Notes: generated by a model from the sequence alone, not told the origin. Numbered from the stretch's first letter, positions 1 through 9,140 are shown. The stretch: 64,000 nucleotides of DNA from DATBGZ01 sp036557785 (GCA_036557785.1 DATBGZ010000038.1:62001-126000); one strand, 5' to 3'. Numbers and translations: made by a program.

Positions 1-76
1 TGTCCGCGAAGCGGTCGAACGCGTGCTTCCACGTGGCGTAGTCGGTGACCGCGTGCTCGATGTGCAGGGTGACCAT
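1..76 (-). CDS. N-terminal fragment of a small hypothetical protein (possible ABM/cyclase-like fold)
   Basis: Only the first 25 codons are inside the window. The reverse strand has AAGGAG seven bases before an ATG at 76, and the peptide begins MVTLHIEHAVTDYATWKHAF. The pattern 'hhhIEH.V.DY..WK.AFD' is typical of short dimeric alpha/beta-barrel proteins of the antibiotic-biosynthesis-monooxygenase/cyclase type. That assignment is inference from a short stretch; the function is unknown. It is divergent from the LuxR gene and shares with it the 115-bp region holding a 14-bp palindrome. Confidence 0.6.
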   Translation of the reverse strand, partial: MVTLHIEHAVTDYATWKHAFDRFAD

Positions 77-156
77 AGGGTTCTCCTTCTGTGCCGTCCT
101 TTGTCGACGGTGCTCGGACGGTCCAAGGATCGGGCGGTACGCTCGGTCAGGGCTAT

Positions 157-170
157 CCCAGATATCTGGG
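157..170. promoter_or_regulatory. 14-bp perfect palindrome in a divergent intergenic region
   Basis: CCCAGATATCTGGG is a perfect palindrome lying between the two divergent starts (76 on the minus strand, 192 on the plus strand), 21 bp before the LuxR-gene GTG. Its position fits an operator for autoregulation by the neighbouring LuxR protein. This is inference from symmetry and location. Confidence 0.4.
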
Positions 171-191
171 GTCCGCATCTACGCTGTCCCC

Positions 192-1241
192 GTGTCCACC
201 TCGACCAGCCAGGACCGGGTGCGCGAGCGCATCCTGCGGCTGTGCCGCGCCGACATGCCCGTGCGGGAACTTCGTGCGGCGGTGCTCGAACAGCTTCGAC
301 TCGTGGTCGGGTTCGACTACTACGTCTTCGCGCTGACCGACCCGCGGACGTGCGTGGGCTGCGACCCCTTGGCCGATGTGCCACTGCTGAACGAGCTGCC
401 TCGGCTGATCCGGCTCAAGTACGCCACCACCGTGAATCGATGGACCAGCCTCGACGACCCGCCGGTGGCCCTGCTCTTCGAGAGCACCGGCGGTCGGCGG
501 GAGCAGAGCCTGTTGTGGCGGGAGATGCTCGGGGCCGCGGGAATCGTCGATGTCGCCTCGATCGTGTTCCGCGACCGCTTCGGCTGCTGGGGATTCCTCG
601 ACCTGTGGCGCTCGGCGCCCGCGACGCCGTTCACCGCGGCCGAAGCCGACTTCCTCGCCACGATCGTCCCGGCGGTGACCTCCGCGCTGCGGTGCCGCCA
701 GGCGGCCACGTTCACGCCACGCTCCAAGACCACGGCCGGTCGCGATGCGCTGGTGTTGCTGCTCTCCCCGGAGCTCACCATGCGGGCGCAGACGCGGCAG
801 ACGGGCGAGTACCTGCGCCGGCTTCTGCCGACTCCAGCGGAGCGATCGCCGATCCCGGCCGCCGTGTACAACGTCGCGGCGCAACTGGTCGCCGTCGAGG
901 CCGGTGTTGACGATCATCCACCGGCGGCGAGTGTTCACCTCGGCGACGGAGTCTGGGTGACGTTGCGCGCCGCCTGGATGGGCGACGACCGGCCGAGCGA
1001 TATCGCCGTCACCATCGAGCACGCGTCACCCGCGGAGCGGCTGGAGATCTTCGGCCGGGCCTTCGCGCTCAGTGAACGCGAAGGCGAACTCCTCGCGGTG
1101 CTCTCGGACGGAGTGGACACCCGCGAGGCCGCCAACCAGATGCATCTATCCGTCCACACGGTGCAGGACCACCTCAAGTCGATCTTCGATAAGACCGGCA
1201 GCCGAAGTAGACGCGACCTGTTCGCCCGGGCTCTCGCGTAA
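192..1241 (+). CDS. LuxR-family transcriptional regulator
   Basis: A 349-residue protein. The C-terminal ~60 residues form a LuxR/GerE helix-turn-helix: 'LSEREGELLAVLSDGVDTREAANQMHLSVHTVQDHLKSIFDKTGSRSR' has the usual pattern (L.E.E.evl.l...G.s..eIA..L.iS..TV..H...i..K.g..sR). The N-terminal ~230 residues look like a GAF-type sensory region (FDYYVFAL, FRDRFGCWGFLDLWR, FTAAEADFLATIVPAV), as in many actinobacterial one-component regulators. GTG 192 was chosen because the frame upstream of it has non-coding character and includes the palindrome at 157-170. The signal sensed and the target genes are not apparent. Confidence 0.85.
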   Translation: MSTSTSQDRVRERILRLCRADMPVRELRAAVLEQLRLVVGFDYYVFALTDPRTCVGCDPLADVPLLNELPRLIRLKYATTVNRWTSLDDPPVALLFESTGGRREQSLLWREMLGAAGIVDVASIVFRDRFGCWGFLDLWRSAPATPFTAAEADFLATIVPAVTSALRCRQAATFTPRSKTTAGRDALVLLLSPELTMRAQTRQTGEYLRRLLPTPAERSPIPAAVYNVAAQLVAVEAGVDDHPPAASVHLGDGVWVTLRAAWMGDDRPSDIAVTIEHASPAERLEIFGRAFALSEREGELLAVLSDGVDTREAANQMHLSVHTVQDHLKSIFDKTGSRSRRDLFARALA

Positions 1242-1287
1242 GGGTCTGCTCTGGCGTCGTGACTCGGCCGTACGGCACGATGACGTC

Positions 1288-1965
1288 ATGTGGGTGAGCA
1301 GGGCAAGTAGATCGTCGGACGAACCGCCGACTCCCGAGCAGATGCACCGGTGGCGTTGCCGGATATCGCCGCCCGAGAACGAGCTCCCAGCCGTGGTCGG
1401 GCCCACGCTCCTGCTCGGCCGCAGTGACGACGCGGCAGTCGGGATCACCCAGATCGGAGCGTTCTCCACTGGCTTCCAGTTCACGCTGGCCGTGCGGGTC
1501 CGCTCGACTCGCCCGGAACTCGCCCACGGCGGGCTGCACCTGATGGTGGGCGGCCACACCCACCCGGGCATCGAGATCACCCTGGAGCAACGCCTGCTGC
1601 TCGGCCTTGAGTACCCGGACGGCCAGCGCGCGTCCACGCTGCGAGACATGCGGATGCATCGGCCAGGCCCGACTGAAGCTGGCCAGCCACTCATCCTCGT
1701 CCAGCATCGTGGGGGCGGCGGCGAACAGGGCGTGGATCACATCTATTGGGTCTCGCCACTGCCTCCCGACGGCCCGGTGACGTTCGTCCTCGCCTGGCCC
1801 GCCTTCGGCCTGCCGGAATCCCGAACGGTCCTCGACGGTGCGGCCATCCGCGCCGCGGCCGCCAGCAGCCAGGTGCTCTGGCCGCCCGAACCGCCCTTGG
1901 AGCCGGCACCGCCGCCGGCACCGCCTCGCCCATCGTCCGGCTGGTTTGCCGAGTCGGCTGAGTGA
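1288..1965 (+). CDS. conserved hypothetical protein
   Basis: A 225-residue soluble protein without a family I can name. The central part (ITQIGAFSTGFQFTLAVRVR, then HLMVGGHTHPG and VDHIYWVSPLPPDGPVTFVLAWPAFGLPES) alternates beta-strand-like segments, and the C-terminus is a proline-rich tail (PPEPPLEPAPPPAPP). It starts 46 bp after the LuxR gene on the same strand. ATG 1288 is the first start that leaves the LuxR frame untouched; there is no strong ribosome binding site. Third-position GC is high throughout, supporting a real gene. Confidence 0.7.
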   Translation: MWVSRASRSSDEPPTPEQMHRWRCRISPPENELPAVVGPTLLLGRSDDAAVGITQIGAFSTGFQFTLAVRVRSTRPELAHGGLHLMVGGHTHPGIEITLEQRLLLGLEYPDGQRASTLRDMRMHRPGPTEAGQPLILVQHRGGGGEQGVDHIYWVSPLPPDGPVTFVLAWPAFGLPESRTVLDGAAIRAAAASSQVLWPPEPPLEPAPPPAPPRPSSGWFAESAE

Positions 1966-2013
1966 GCGGCCCAGGCGGCAGGGGCGCGGGGTGGCAGTGG
2001 CGCTGTGCCGCTA

Positions 2014-2019
2014 TATCTT
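2014..2019 (+). promoter_or_regulatory. -10 element of a probable leaderless promoter
   Basis: TATCTT followed by GACGT and then the ATG of the HD-domain gene. The spacing places the transcription start at or next to the start codon. Confidence 0.4.
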
Positions 2020-2024
2020 GACGT

Positions 2025-2762
2025 ATGGCGACGGTCGAACCCGAGGTCGTACGGACGATGCCGCTGCACGCCATCACCCAGACGATCGGTGAGGCGGGGC
2101 TGCGGCTGCGATTCGAGTTGGAGATCCAACGGCTCCCCGGTACCGTCCAGGCCACGCTCATCGACGCGCTGGCGCTCGCCGACGAACTGCACCGCGACGA
2201 CCGCCGTACCACCGAGCCTTATGTGAACCATCTGCTGCGCAGTGCGATCCGCGTCCTTCACTACTACCGGGTCGACGACGTCGACGTGCTCGCCGCCACA
2301 CTGCTGCACGACAGCGTCGAGGACCACGCGCCCGAGATCGCCGGACGGCCGGCCGGTGAGCCGACGCAGGGCGACTACGACGACGCGTTGGCCGTGCTCG
2401 CGGCTCGGTTCAACCCGAGGGTCGCCGACCTGGTGTCGGCGGTGACCAACCCGTTGCCCGAGCCCGGGGTCGACCGCCGAGCCCAGTACCACGCCCACGT
2501 CGCGGAGAGCCTCGACTCGAACCCCTGGGCGCGGGTCATCAAGGCCTCGGACTTCACCGACAACGGAGTTGGGCTGATCTATACCTCGCCGCACCGGTTG
2601 GTCTCGTTGGCTGGGCGGTACCGGCCGCTGGTTCCGGTCCTGCGCGACATGATCGCCCGGGCCGACACGCCCTTGGCCGACGATGTCAAGGAGCACATCC
2701 TCGGCCAACTCGACCGGGCCGAGCAGCGTTTCGACGCGATCCTCAGCGCGAGCGAGCGCTGA
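2025..2762 (+). CDS. HD-domain phosphohydrolase (RelA/SpoT hydrolase-like, MESH1-type)
   Basis: A 245-residue protein. The visible signature is H..R.A in 'YVNHLLRSAIRVLHYY', then LLHDSVEDH (HD plus ED) and KASDFTDN, which matches the H..HD(x)nED..D arrangement of small (p)ppGpp/NADPH hydrolases. No synthetase or TGS domain follows, so it would be a stand-alone hydrolase if it acts on alarmones; the substrate is inference. A -10-like TATCTT (2014-2019) lies 5 nt before the ATG and no Shine-Dalgarno is seen, so the mRNA is probably leaderless. A second possible start is ATG 2058. Confidence 0.8.
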   Translation: MATVEPEVVRTMPLHAITQTIGEAGLRLRFELEIQRLPGTVQATLIDALALADELHRDDRRTTEPYVNHLLRSAIRVLHYYRVDDVDVLAATLLHDSVEDHAPEIAGRPAGEPTQGDYDDALAVLAARFNPRVADLVSAVTNPLPEPGVDRRAQYHAHVAESLDSNPWARVIKASDFTDNGVGLIYTSPHRLVSLAGRYRPLVPVLRDMIARADTPLADDVKEHILGQLDRAEQRFDAILSASER

Positions 2763-2768
2763 GCCCGC

Positions 2769-2782
2769 GGGACTTTCGTCCC
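2769..2782. promoter_or_regulatory. DevR/DosR-like box upstream of a small Cys-rich protein gene
   Basis: GGGACTTTCGTCCC has 5-bp inverted arms around TTTC and closely resembles the core of the dormancy-regulator (DevR/DosR) box known from mycobacteria and other actinobacteria. It ends 35 bp before the GTG of the next gene. It could instead be part of a terminator for the HD-domain gene, since a GC-rich inverted repeat (CCCGGCACGGCCGGG) follows directly. Confidence 0.4.
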
Positions 2783-2817
2783 TGCCCGGCACGGCCGGGC
2801 GTCCGGATGCTTGAGGG

Positions 2818-3015
2818 GTGGCCGTTGTCCCGCAACCGCGGTGCCCCATCCGGGACGAGCCGTGCACGCTGTGCGTGCCTGGCGCGACCGGGCCGGCGGA
2901 CTGCGGCCTGGTCTGGCTTGTCATGCAGGACCCGGACCTGCGCGACAAGATGGTCCAGCAGGCACGGGAACGCCGCCAGAGACATCCCGCACCAGTCGAC
3001 CCAGCGGCCGGTTGA
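2818..3015 (+). CDS. small conserved cysteine-containing protein
   Basis: A 65-residue protein starting with GTG. It has four cysteines in a compact pattern (CPIRDEPCTLCVPGATGPADCG) followed by LVWLVMQDPDLRDKM. I recall closely similar short proteins in many actinobacteria (I believe the DUF6767 type). The cysteines could bind a metal or form a redox site; the function is unknown. It ends 7 bp before the convergent RNB gene. Frames on either side of it are overlapping non-genes. Confidence 0.65.
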   Translation: MAVVPQPRCPIRDEPCTLCVPGATGPADCGLVWLVMQDPDLRDKMVQQARERRQRHPAPVDPAAG

Positions 3016-3022
3016 TAGCGGT

Positions 3023-4445
3023 TCAGGCCACCGCGAACTCGACGACGCGGCGGGTCGGATCGGCCTTGACCAGTCTCACCATGACGCGCTCGCCGAGTTG
3101 AGTGACGCCGTGGCACCGGGCCCGGACCGAGGGCTCGTCCGTGGCGACCATGGCACTGGGCGAGCCGCTGCCGGTGTGCACGTCGAGCACCGCCGCGTCG
3201 AAGGTCTCGCCCTCGCGGCCGGTGAGCAGCACCGCCTCGGCAAGGTTCACCGCGCCCCGCTGCGCTGAGCCCGCACGGTGTCCCGAGGCCGTCATCACCT
3301 CGGGCAGTTCGTGCAGCGCCGACCGTACGGTCTCGGGGATCTCGACATTGTTGACCAGGCTCAGGCACACCTCGGTGGCGTAGCGGTCCGCCAGCCGGCG
3401 CAGCGGTGCGGTGACGTGCGCGTAGGCCGCCCCGACCCCGCTGTGGCCCGGCTGTTCGGGCACGGCTCCGTCCATTGTGGTGTATCCCGAGCCGCGAAGG
3501 AGCTCGGCGGCCTGGTCCACGAAGGCCGCACCCCTCGCCGTGCCTCGCGTCGAGGCTCGCCACCACCCGTCCCACCGTCGCCCCGGCGGGCCACGCGATA
3601 CCCAGGGCTCGGGCCACCTTCCGCAGCGCCTCGAGCGCCGGGGCCGGCGGAGCGGGCATCGTTCGCAACAGACCGACTCGGCCCTGCAGCATGATCGTGG
3701 CCGCACACCGCCCGGTCAGCAGGGAGATCTGCGCGTTCCACGTCTCGGCGGGCAACGGTGCCCGAAGTTCCAGGCGCCAGCCATCGCCGTCTGCCTCCAC
3801 CTCCTGCTCCGGGATGGGCAGGTCGATCGCCCCCCGGTCCAGTGCCTGGTTGCGGAGAAGGGTGCCGATATCTGCAAGAAGCGCTATCGGCTCGGGCACG
3901 CTCCCGGCTGCCACGGCACGTTGCACGCCGACATAGTCCAGCTTCGCCGTGCTGCGTACCGCGGCCCGACGCAGCACCACGCCGACCACGTCGCCGGACG
4001 AGTCGAGGTCGATCGTCCAGACCACGGCCGGCCGCACCTGGCCGGGGAGCAGGCTCGCCGCGGCCTCGGAGAGCGAGACCGGGTGGAGCGGCACATTGCC
4101 GTCCGGCAGGTACACCGTCTCGCCCCGCCGCCACGTCTCTTCCTGCAGCACACCCGTCGGCTGCACGAACGCCGCGACGTCCGCGATCGCGTAGTGCACC
4201 CGGTACCCGGCGTCCCGGGGCAGCAGCAGCACGGCCTGGTCGAGGTCGCGGGAGGTCGCCGGGTCAATGGTGACGAAGGGCAGGTCGGTGAGGTCCGCGC
4301 GACCATCGCCAAGGATCTCCTTCGCCCGCACCGCGGCCTGCGCGGCCTCCGCCGCCGCCGCGGCCGGGTACTGCGCCGGCAACTGGAGTTCCTGGCGGAG
4401 TCCGGAGAAGTCGATCCGAGGGGCACGGACGAGGCGTCTGATCAC
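3023..4445 (-). pseudogene. RNB-domain exoribonuclease (RNase II/R family), frameshifted
   Basis: Read from GTG 4445, the first ~300 codons encode an RNB catalytic domain (FVTIDPATSRDLDQAV with the metal-binding aspartates, YAIADVAAFV, YLPDGNVPLHP, LLTGRCAATIMLQGRVGLLRTMPAP). The reading then shifts near 3535-3542 into another frame carrying the proper RNB C-terminus (AAFVDQAAELLRGSGYTT, YAHVTAPLRRLADRYATEV, VMVRLVKADPTRRVVEFAVA). The span of 1423 nt is one more than a multiple of three, so removal of one base restores a 473-residue protein, the normal size of short actinobacterial RNB proteins without an S1 domain. Either a sequencing error or a real inactivating mutation fits. The product would degrade single-stranded RNA 3' to 5'. 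Confidence 0.8.
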
Positions 4446-4715
4446 GCACTACTTCCTACCAGCACCGTCCACCGGGTCAGGGACGTACGCATGACCTGGG
4501 CCAGCAGGACCGGATGGCGTCGGACGCGGTGGGCAATCCCCGCCGGAATCCATTGTAACGGCGATACCCCTGCCGCCGAATCGGCTCAAATGCTGATTTC
4601 TTTGCCGTGCTGGGCACGTACGGTTGCCGAGGCCGAGCTCGGCCGCGGGAACGTCAGGCGGCCCAGGATCGGCTCGGCGTAGCACGACGTGAGACGAGTT
4701 CCCATCGGAGGCGCA

Positions 4716-6998
4716 GTGCCGGACGCGCGAACGCAGGAGATCGCCAGCGAGCAGCAGTTCGTCGATCGGGTCTATGAGCAGGTCGAGTCCATGCGCGCCA
4801 CGTCGAAGGAGTTGGCGCGTGAGGGCCATGGGCGCGCGGCCTCCGGGCCGCCCGGCGGTCTGGTCGAGCGCGACGCGATGGTCCATCGAGCGACCAGGCA
4901 GCTCATGGCGCTCGATGCCGAGGCCGAGGGCCTGGTGTTCGGACGGCTGGACTTCGACGACGGCGAGACGTATCACATCGGGCGACTGGGTCTGCGCGAT
5001 GAGAATCATGAAGCGTTGCTCATCGATTGGCGGGCGCCGGCCGCGGCGCCGTTCTACCGGGCCACGTCCAGCGAGCCCATGGGTGTGGTGCGGCGCCGGG
5101 TGATCATCTGTCGCGGGCCCGAGGTTGTCGACCTCGACGACGATGTGTTGGCCCCGGACGAGCTCGGCGACCTGCGAGTGCTGGGCGAAGGGGCGCTGCT
5201 GGCCGCGCTGCGCCGTTCCCGGGGTCCGCAGATGCGCGACATCGTGACCACCATCCAGCGGGAGCAGGACGAGGCGATCCGGGCACCGGCCAAGGGCGTC
5301 ACGCTCATCACGGGTGGGCCCGGCACCGGCAAGACCCAGGTCGCGCTGCACCGCGCGGCGTACCTGCTCTACACCGACCGGGGGCGGTTCACCGACGGTC
5401 GGATCCTGGTCGTGGGTCCGTCCACTGTGTTCACCGCGTACATCGGCCGCGTGCTGCCCTCCCTCGGCGAGGAGAGCGTGCACCTGCGGTCACTCGGCGA
5501 GCTCGTCGCGGGTGTCACCGCCACGCGTCGTGATGCCGCCCCGGTTGCCGCGATCAAGGGCAGCGACCAGATGTCGCGGGTGCTGACCGAGCTGATGTGG
5601 CAGACGCCGCCGGGCGCGTCCGAACGGTTGCGGATCGTGTACGCCGGGCAGGTGCTGACGCTCGAGGAGTCCGACCTGACGCGGGCCCGAGGCCGCATCC
5701 GGGCCCGGGCCGAGGCCACCGCCACGCGGCCCAACGCGGCTCGCCCGATCGCCGCCACCGTCCTGCTGCAGTGCCTCTGGTCCACAGTGGATAGTACCGG
5801 CCTTGATCGGGAGCTCTTCGTCGACGAGGTCGGCGATCGCCCCGAGTTCCGGCGATTCCTGGCGGCGTGGTGGCCCCGGCTGACCCCGGCCGGCGTGCTG
5901 GCATGGCTCGCCGACCCGGCCCGGGTCGCTATCCTCGATCCCGAGCCGGCGCGAACCCTGGCCGGCGCATACCTCGGTCACGAGGACTGGTCGGTGGACG
6001 ACGTGCCGCTCCTCGACGAGTTGGAAGCACTGCTCGGCGAGCCACCGGCAGCGGCCGCCCCGGCGCAGCAGACCGCCCGACTGCGTGAGCTCACCACCGG
6101 TACCCGGCCCATCGATACGTTTGCGCTCAGCTGTGGCCTCTACGACGGGTGGCACCTCTACGCGCCGGGACATCCGACGCCGATCGCCATCGCCCCGCAG
6201 ACGATCGACAACGACGCGGTCGTCGCTGCTCAGCGCTGGGCAGCGGCCGTGATCCTCCGGGAGGGCCACCACGTGGTGAGCTGGACGGACGGGTACGACC
6301 CGTACGGCGAGGACGCGTACGTGCCCGTCCTCGCCGAGCCGCTGCCCCTACCCGAGCCCGACGATCCAGCCCCGAGCCTCGACGACTACGCGCATGTCAT
6401 CCTCGACGAGGCCCAGGACCTCTCGCCGATGGAGTGCCGGATGATCGCCCGGCGATCGGAGTACGCCTCGATGACGATCGTCGGTGACCTCGGTCAGGCG
6501 ACGCACCCGCTGGCGGCCGCCTCGTGGCCGCAGCTGTTGGCCCGCCTCGGCCGCCGAGACTCCCGTACCGTCGAACTGCGCACCGGATACCGGGTGCCAC
6601 AGGTCATCGCCGACTATGCCGCTCGATACCTGTCGCCCGCGATCACGGCGACACACTCCTATCGGACCGGGGGCACGCTGTCCGTGCGGCGCGTCGACGA
6701 CCTCGGGGCCGCGCTCCACGCCGCCGTACAGGAGGTGCCGCACGACGCCACCGCCGCGGTCATCGCGGCGGATCGTGCCGTCGAGCCCCTGGCGCCGCTG
6801 ATCGATCGGGCCGGTGTGAGTCTGCTTCCGGCGAGCCTCGTGAAGGGGTTGGAATTCGACCAGGTGATCGTCGTCGAGCCCGGTCAGATCACCGCCGCTG
6901 AGCCACGCGGCTACAGCCGGCTCTACGTCGTGCTCACCCGTGCCGTGGCCAGCCTCACCGTGCTGCATCGCGAGCCACTGCCCGCCGCGCTGCGCTGA
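4716..6998 (+). CDS. helD: HelD-type RNA polymerase recycling motor ATPase (SF1 helicase-like)
   Basis: A 760-residue protein. The N-terminal coiled-coil region (EQQFVDRVYEQVESMRATSKEL) and 'FGRLDF..GETYHIGRLGLRDE....LLIDWRAPAAAPFY' are hallmarks of the HelD family. Walker A (GGPGTGKTQVALHR) is near residue 200, a DEAQDLSPMECRM Walker B lies in the second half, and the UvrD-like C-terminus has LVKGLEFDQVIVVEP and YVVLTRA. HelD proteins release RNA polymerase from DNA and in actinobacteria (HelR) can displace rifamycins. GTG 4716 is preferred over GTG 4689 because GGAGG lies 5 nt upstream of it. I do not recognise a rifamycin-associated element in the 270-bp upstream gap, which does contain the 14-bp palindrome GGCCGAGCTCGGCC (4631-4644). 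Confidence 0.9.
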   Translation: MPDARTQEIASEQQFVDRVYEQVESMRATSKELAREGHGRAASGPPGGLVERDAMVHRATRQLMALDAEAEGLVFGRLDFDDGETYHIGRLGLRDENHEALLIDWRAPAAAPFYRATSSEPMGVVRRRVIICRGPEVVDLDDDVLAPDELGDLRVLGEGALLAALRRSRGPQMRDIVTTIQREQDEAIRAPAKGVTLITGGPGTGKTQVALHRAAYLLYTDRGRFTDGRILVVGPSTVFTAYIGRVLPSLGEESVHLRSLGELVAGVTATRRDAAPVAAIKGSDQMSRVLTELMWQTPPGASERLRIVYAGQVLTLEESDLTRARGRIRARAEATATRPNAARPIAATVLLQCLWSTVDSTGLDRELFVDEVGDRPEFRRFLAAWWPRLTPAGVLAWLADPARVAILDPEPARTLAGAYLGHEDWSVDDVPLLDELEALLGEPPAAAAPAQQTARLRELTTGTRPIDTFALSCGLYDGWHLYAPGHPTPIAIAPQTIDNDAVVAAQRWAAAVILREGHHVVSWTDGYDPYGEDAYVPVLAEPLPLPEPDDPAPSLDDYAHVILDEAQDLSPMECRMIARRSEYASMTIVGDLGQATHPLAAASWPQLLARLGRRDSRTVELRTGYRVPQVIADYAARYLSPAITATHSYRTGGTLSVRRVDDLGAALHAAVQEVPHDATAAVIAADRAVEPLAPLIDRAGVSLLPASLVKGLEFDQVIVVEPGQITAAEPRGYSRLYVVLTRAVASLTVLHREPLPAALR

Positions 6999-7197
6999 CT
7001 CGACCGGCACGGCGTCGGCGGCCGGCGACCCCGTGACGGAGAGCCCGCAGGCCGAGCTCACCTGATGGGAGGCCGTCCGTTGGGCGGTGTTAGCGTCTGG
7101 TCCGTGCGGGCCGAGAGGCGCTGCGACGGGTTTCTCCCGCCACGCTCGGCCTGCGTGCTGTTGACCGAAGGGCGCCTGTGCCTGGAGGAAGGGCGGC

Positions 7198-8211
7198 ATG
7201 CTGCACGACTTCATCGCCGGTTTGCCCAAGGTCGAGCTCCACGTCCACCATGTCGGATCGGCGTCGCCGCAGACGGTGGCGCGGCTCGCGGCGCGTCACG
7301 AAGGATCGACGTCCGTGCCCGCCAATCCGGAGTTGCTGGCGGACTACTTCCAGTTCACGGACTTCGCCCACTTCATCGAGGTCTACCTGTCGGTGGTGGA
7401 CCTGGTGCGTGACCCCGACGACATAGTCACGTTGACCTATGACATCGCCGCTGAGTTGGCCGCGCAGCACGTACGCTACGCGGAACTGACCCTTACGCCG
7501 TACTCGTCGGTGCGGCGGGGGATCGCGGCCGAGGCGTTCTGTGAGGCGGTCGAGGAGGCGCGCCTGCGCGCGGCCCGCGACCATGGCATCCAACTGCGCT
7601 GGTGCTTCGATATTCCGGGCGAGGCGGGGCTCGAGGCGGCCGAGACGACCCTCGATATCGCGCTGAGTCAGGCCCCGGACGGACTGGTCAGTTTCGGTCT
7701 CGGCGGCCCCGAGCAGGGTGTGCCGCGCGAGCAGTTCGCGCCGCACTTCGCCACCGCGCGGGCGGCCGGGTTGCGCAGCGTGCCGCACGCCGGAGAGTCC
7801 ACCGGCCCGCAGACCGTCTGGGACGCGGTACGGCACCTCAGCGCCGAGCGCATCGGTCACGGCATCGCGGCCGCGCAGGACGACACCCTGATGGCCCACC
7901 TGCGCGAGGCGGACATCGCGTTGGAAGTGTGCCCAACATCCAATGTCTGCACCCGGGCGGTGCCGTCCCTGGCGTCGCACCCGCTCCCCGCGCTCGTCGC
8001 CGCAGGGGTGCCCGTCACCATCAACTCCGACGATCCGCCGATGTTCGCCACGACGCTGAACCAGGAGTACGCCGTCGCGGCGCAGTTGCTGGGCCTGGAC
8101 CGCGAGGGCGTCGCTGAGGTGGCCCGAGCGGGTGTGCGGTACTCGTTTCTCGACGCCACCGCCAAGGCTGCCCTGCTGGCCGAGATAGACGCCTATGTTG
8201 CGGCCACGTGA
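7198..8211 (+). CDS. add: adenosine deaminase family protein (Add/aminofutalosine deaminase type)
   Basis: A 337-residue metal-dependent deaminase. Zinc ligands and catalytic residues are visible in order: HVHHVGS near the N-terminus (HxH), HAGES, RIGHG, and SDDPPMF. The short length and the SDDPPMF ending suit both adenosine deaminase and the aminodeoxyfutalosine deaminases of the actinobacterial menaquinone pathway; no menaquinone genes are nearby to decide. A GGAGGAAGGG ribosome binding site precedes the ATG. It is a single-gene unit. Confidence 0.88.
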   Translation: MLHDFIAGLPKVELHVHHVGSASPQTVARLAARHEGSTSVPANPELLADYFQFTDFAHFIEVYLSVVDLVRDPDDIVTLTYDIAAELAAQHVRYAELTLTPYSSVRRGIAAEAFCEAVEEARLRAARDHGIQLRWCFDIPGEAGLEAAETTLDIALSQAPDGLVSFGLGGPEQGVPREQFAPHFATARAAGLRSVPHAGESTGPQTVWDAVRHLSAERIGHGIAAAQDDTLMAHLREADIALEVCPTSNVCTRAVPSLASHPLPALVAAGVPVTINSDDPPMFATTLNQEYAVAAQLLGLDREGVAEVARAGVRYSFLDATAKAALLAEIDAYVAAT

Positions 8212-8366
8212 GGCGTCGAAATCGGAGAACCGAGCTGATGCGAGCCGCTGGTCATCGTCGATGTCCTTTCCCAACGCCGCGATGTCGCCCGGCTGAGCGA
8301 CATCCGCCGTGGGTCCCGGAGGTTCGCGGCCGGTCAGCCGGGATGGCGGTTAGGTTGGAGGACGCC

Positions 8367-9140
8367 ATGGACCTGCAGATCATCGGACCCCAGGACCGAT
8401 TCCCGAAGGCCCGTCTCACGCAACCGCCACCGTTCGGGTACATCCACCTCGCGGCCGCGGTGGAGCCGCCCATCGGGCGGGCCCCGTTTCCTCGCTCGAG
8501 CTCCGGCAAGAGCGAGTTGCTGCAGCGGCTCAAGGACCTCGCCGGCATGTTGACCCGCCACGAGAGCGTGCAGCGGGCCACGGTGTACCGGGCCGTGGTC
8601 GTCCCGCCCGTCGGCGGCTACGCGAGCCTGCCGGGCGTGCACCCGGCCCGCTTCGACGTGTCCGTGCTCATCGAGACCCCCACGCTCGACGACATCGGGG
8701 CGGTACGCGACAGCGAGCCGTACCAGGAGTTACACGGTGCTCTCGCCCAGCGGTCGACCGACCTGCACGTGATGATGGCCCGGTGCGCCAAGTCGCTCCA
8801 GGACGTCGACAAGTCCCGGCCCGGGCTGTTCCTGTTCAACTTCTTCGTCGCCGAAGACCCGAAGATCGCCCTCGCCCTGTGGGACTACCTCGCGGGCTGG
8901 TACTGGGCGCAGACGGGCCTGCACAACTCCACCGTGCTGCAGCCGTTCGATGTCCCCGCGGTCCAGGGTGCGGAGGGTCAGCGCGATGACTACGCGTTCG
9001 TCAACCATGCGCGCTGGGACTATGGTCTGCCCGGCCTGATCCTGCAGCAGTTCACCAAGCCCAGCTTCCGTTCGTACGTGCTGGACAACCTGCTCATCAA
9101 TCGTACTGGCTCGATGCCGGTGCTCTACCGTCTCGCCTGA
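8367..9140 (+). CDS. conserved hypothetical protein
   Basis: A 257-residue protein that I cannot assign. ATG 8367 is chosen because TTGGAGG lies 5 nt upstream, and the frame before it has atypical composition. The middle is rich in aromatic residues (LFLFNFFVAEDPKIALALWDYLAGWYW), but I see no signal peptide or clear transmembrane segment. The C-terminus (LDNLLINRTGSMPVLYRLA) and the phrase 'PARFDVSVLIETPTLDDIG' suggest a soluble alpha/beta protein. The 155 bp upstream holds nothing recognised. Confidence 0.7.
   Translation: MDLQIIGPQDRFPKARLTQPPPFGYIHLAAAVEPPIGRAPFPRSSSGKSELLQRLKDLAGMLTRHESVQRATVYRAVVVPPVGGYASLPGVHPARFDVSVLIETPTLDDIGAVRDSEPYQELHGALAQRSTDLHVMMARCAKSLQDVDKSRPGLFLFNFFVAEDPKIALALWDYLAGWYWAQTGLHNSTVLQPFDVPAVQGAEGQRDDYAFVNHARWDYGLPGLILQQFTKPSFRSYVLDNLLINRTGSMPVLYRLA

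Noticed and set aside
1743..3530. Continuation of the RNB frame past 3535 to form a 900-residue protein
   Set aside because: After the shift point the sequence loses all RNB similarity and becomes Arg/Gly-rich, overlapping the small Cys protein and HD genes; the true C-terminus is in another frame.
4446..4715. Rifamycin-associated element upstream of helD
   Set aside because: I looked for the inverted-repeat element known upstream of actinobacterial helR genes and did not recognise it; only a 14-bp palindrome at 4631-4644 is present.
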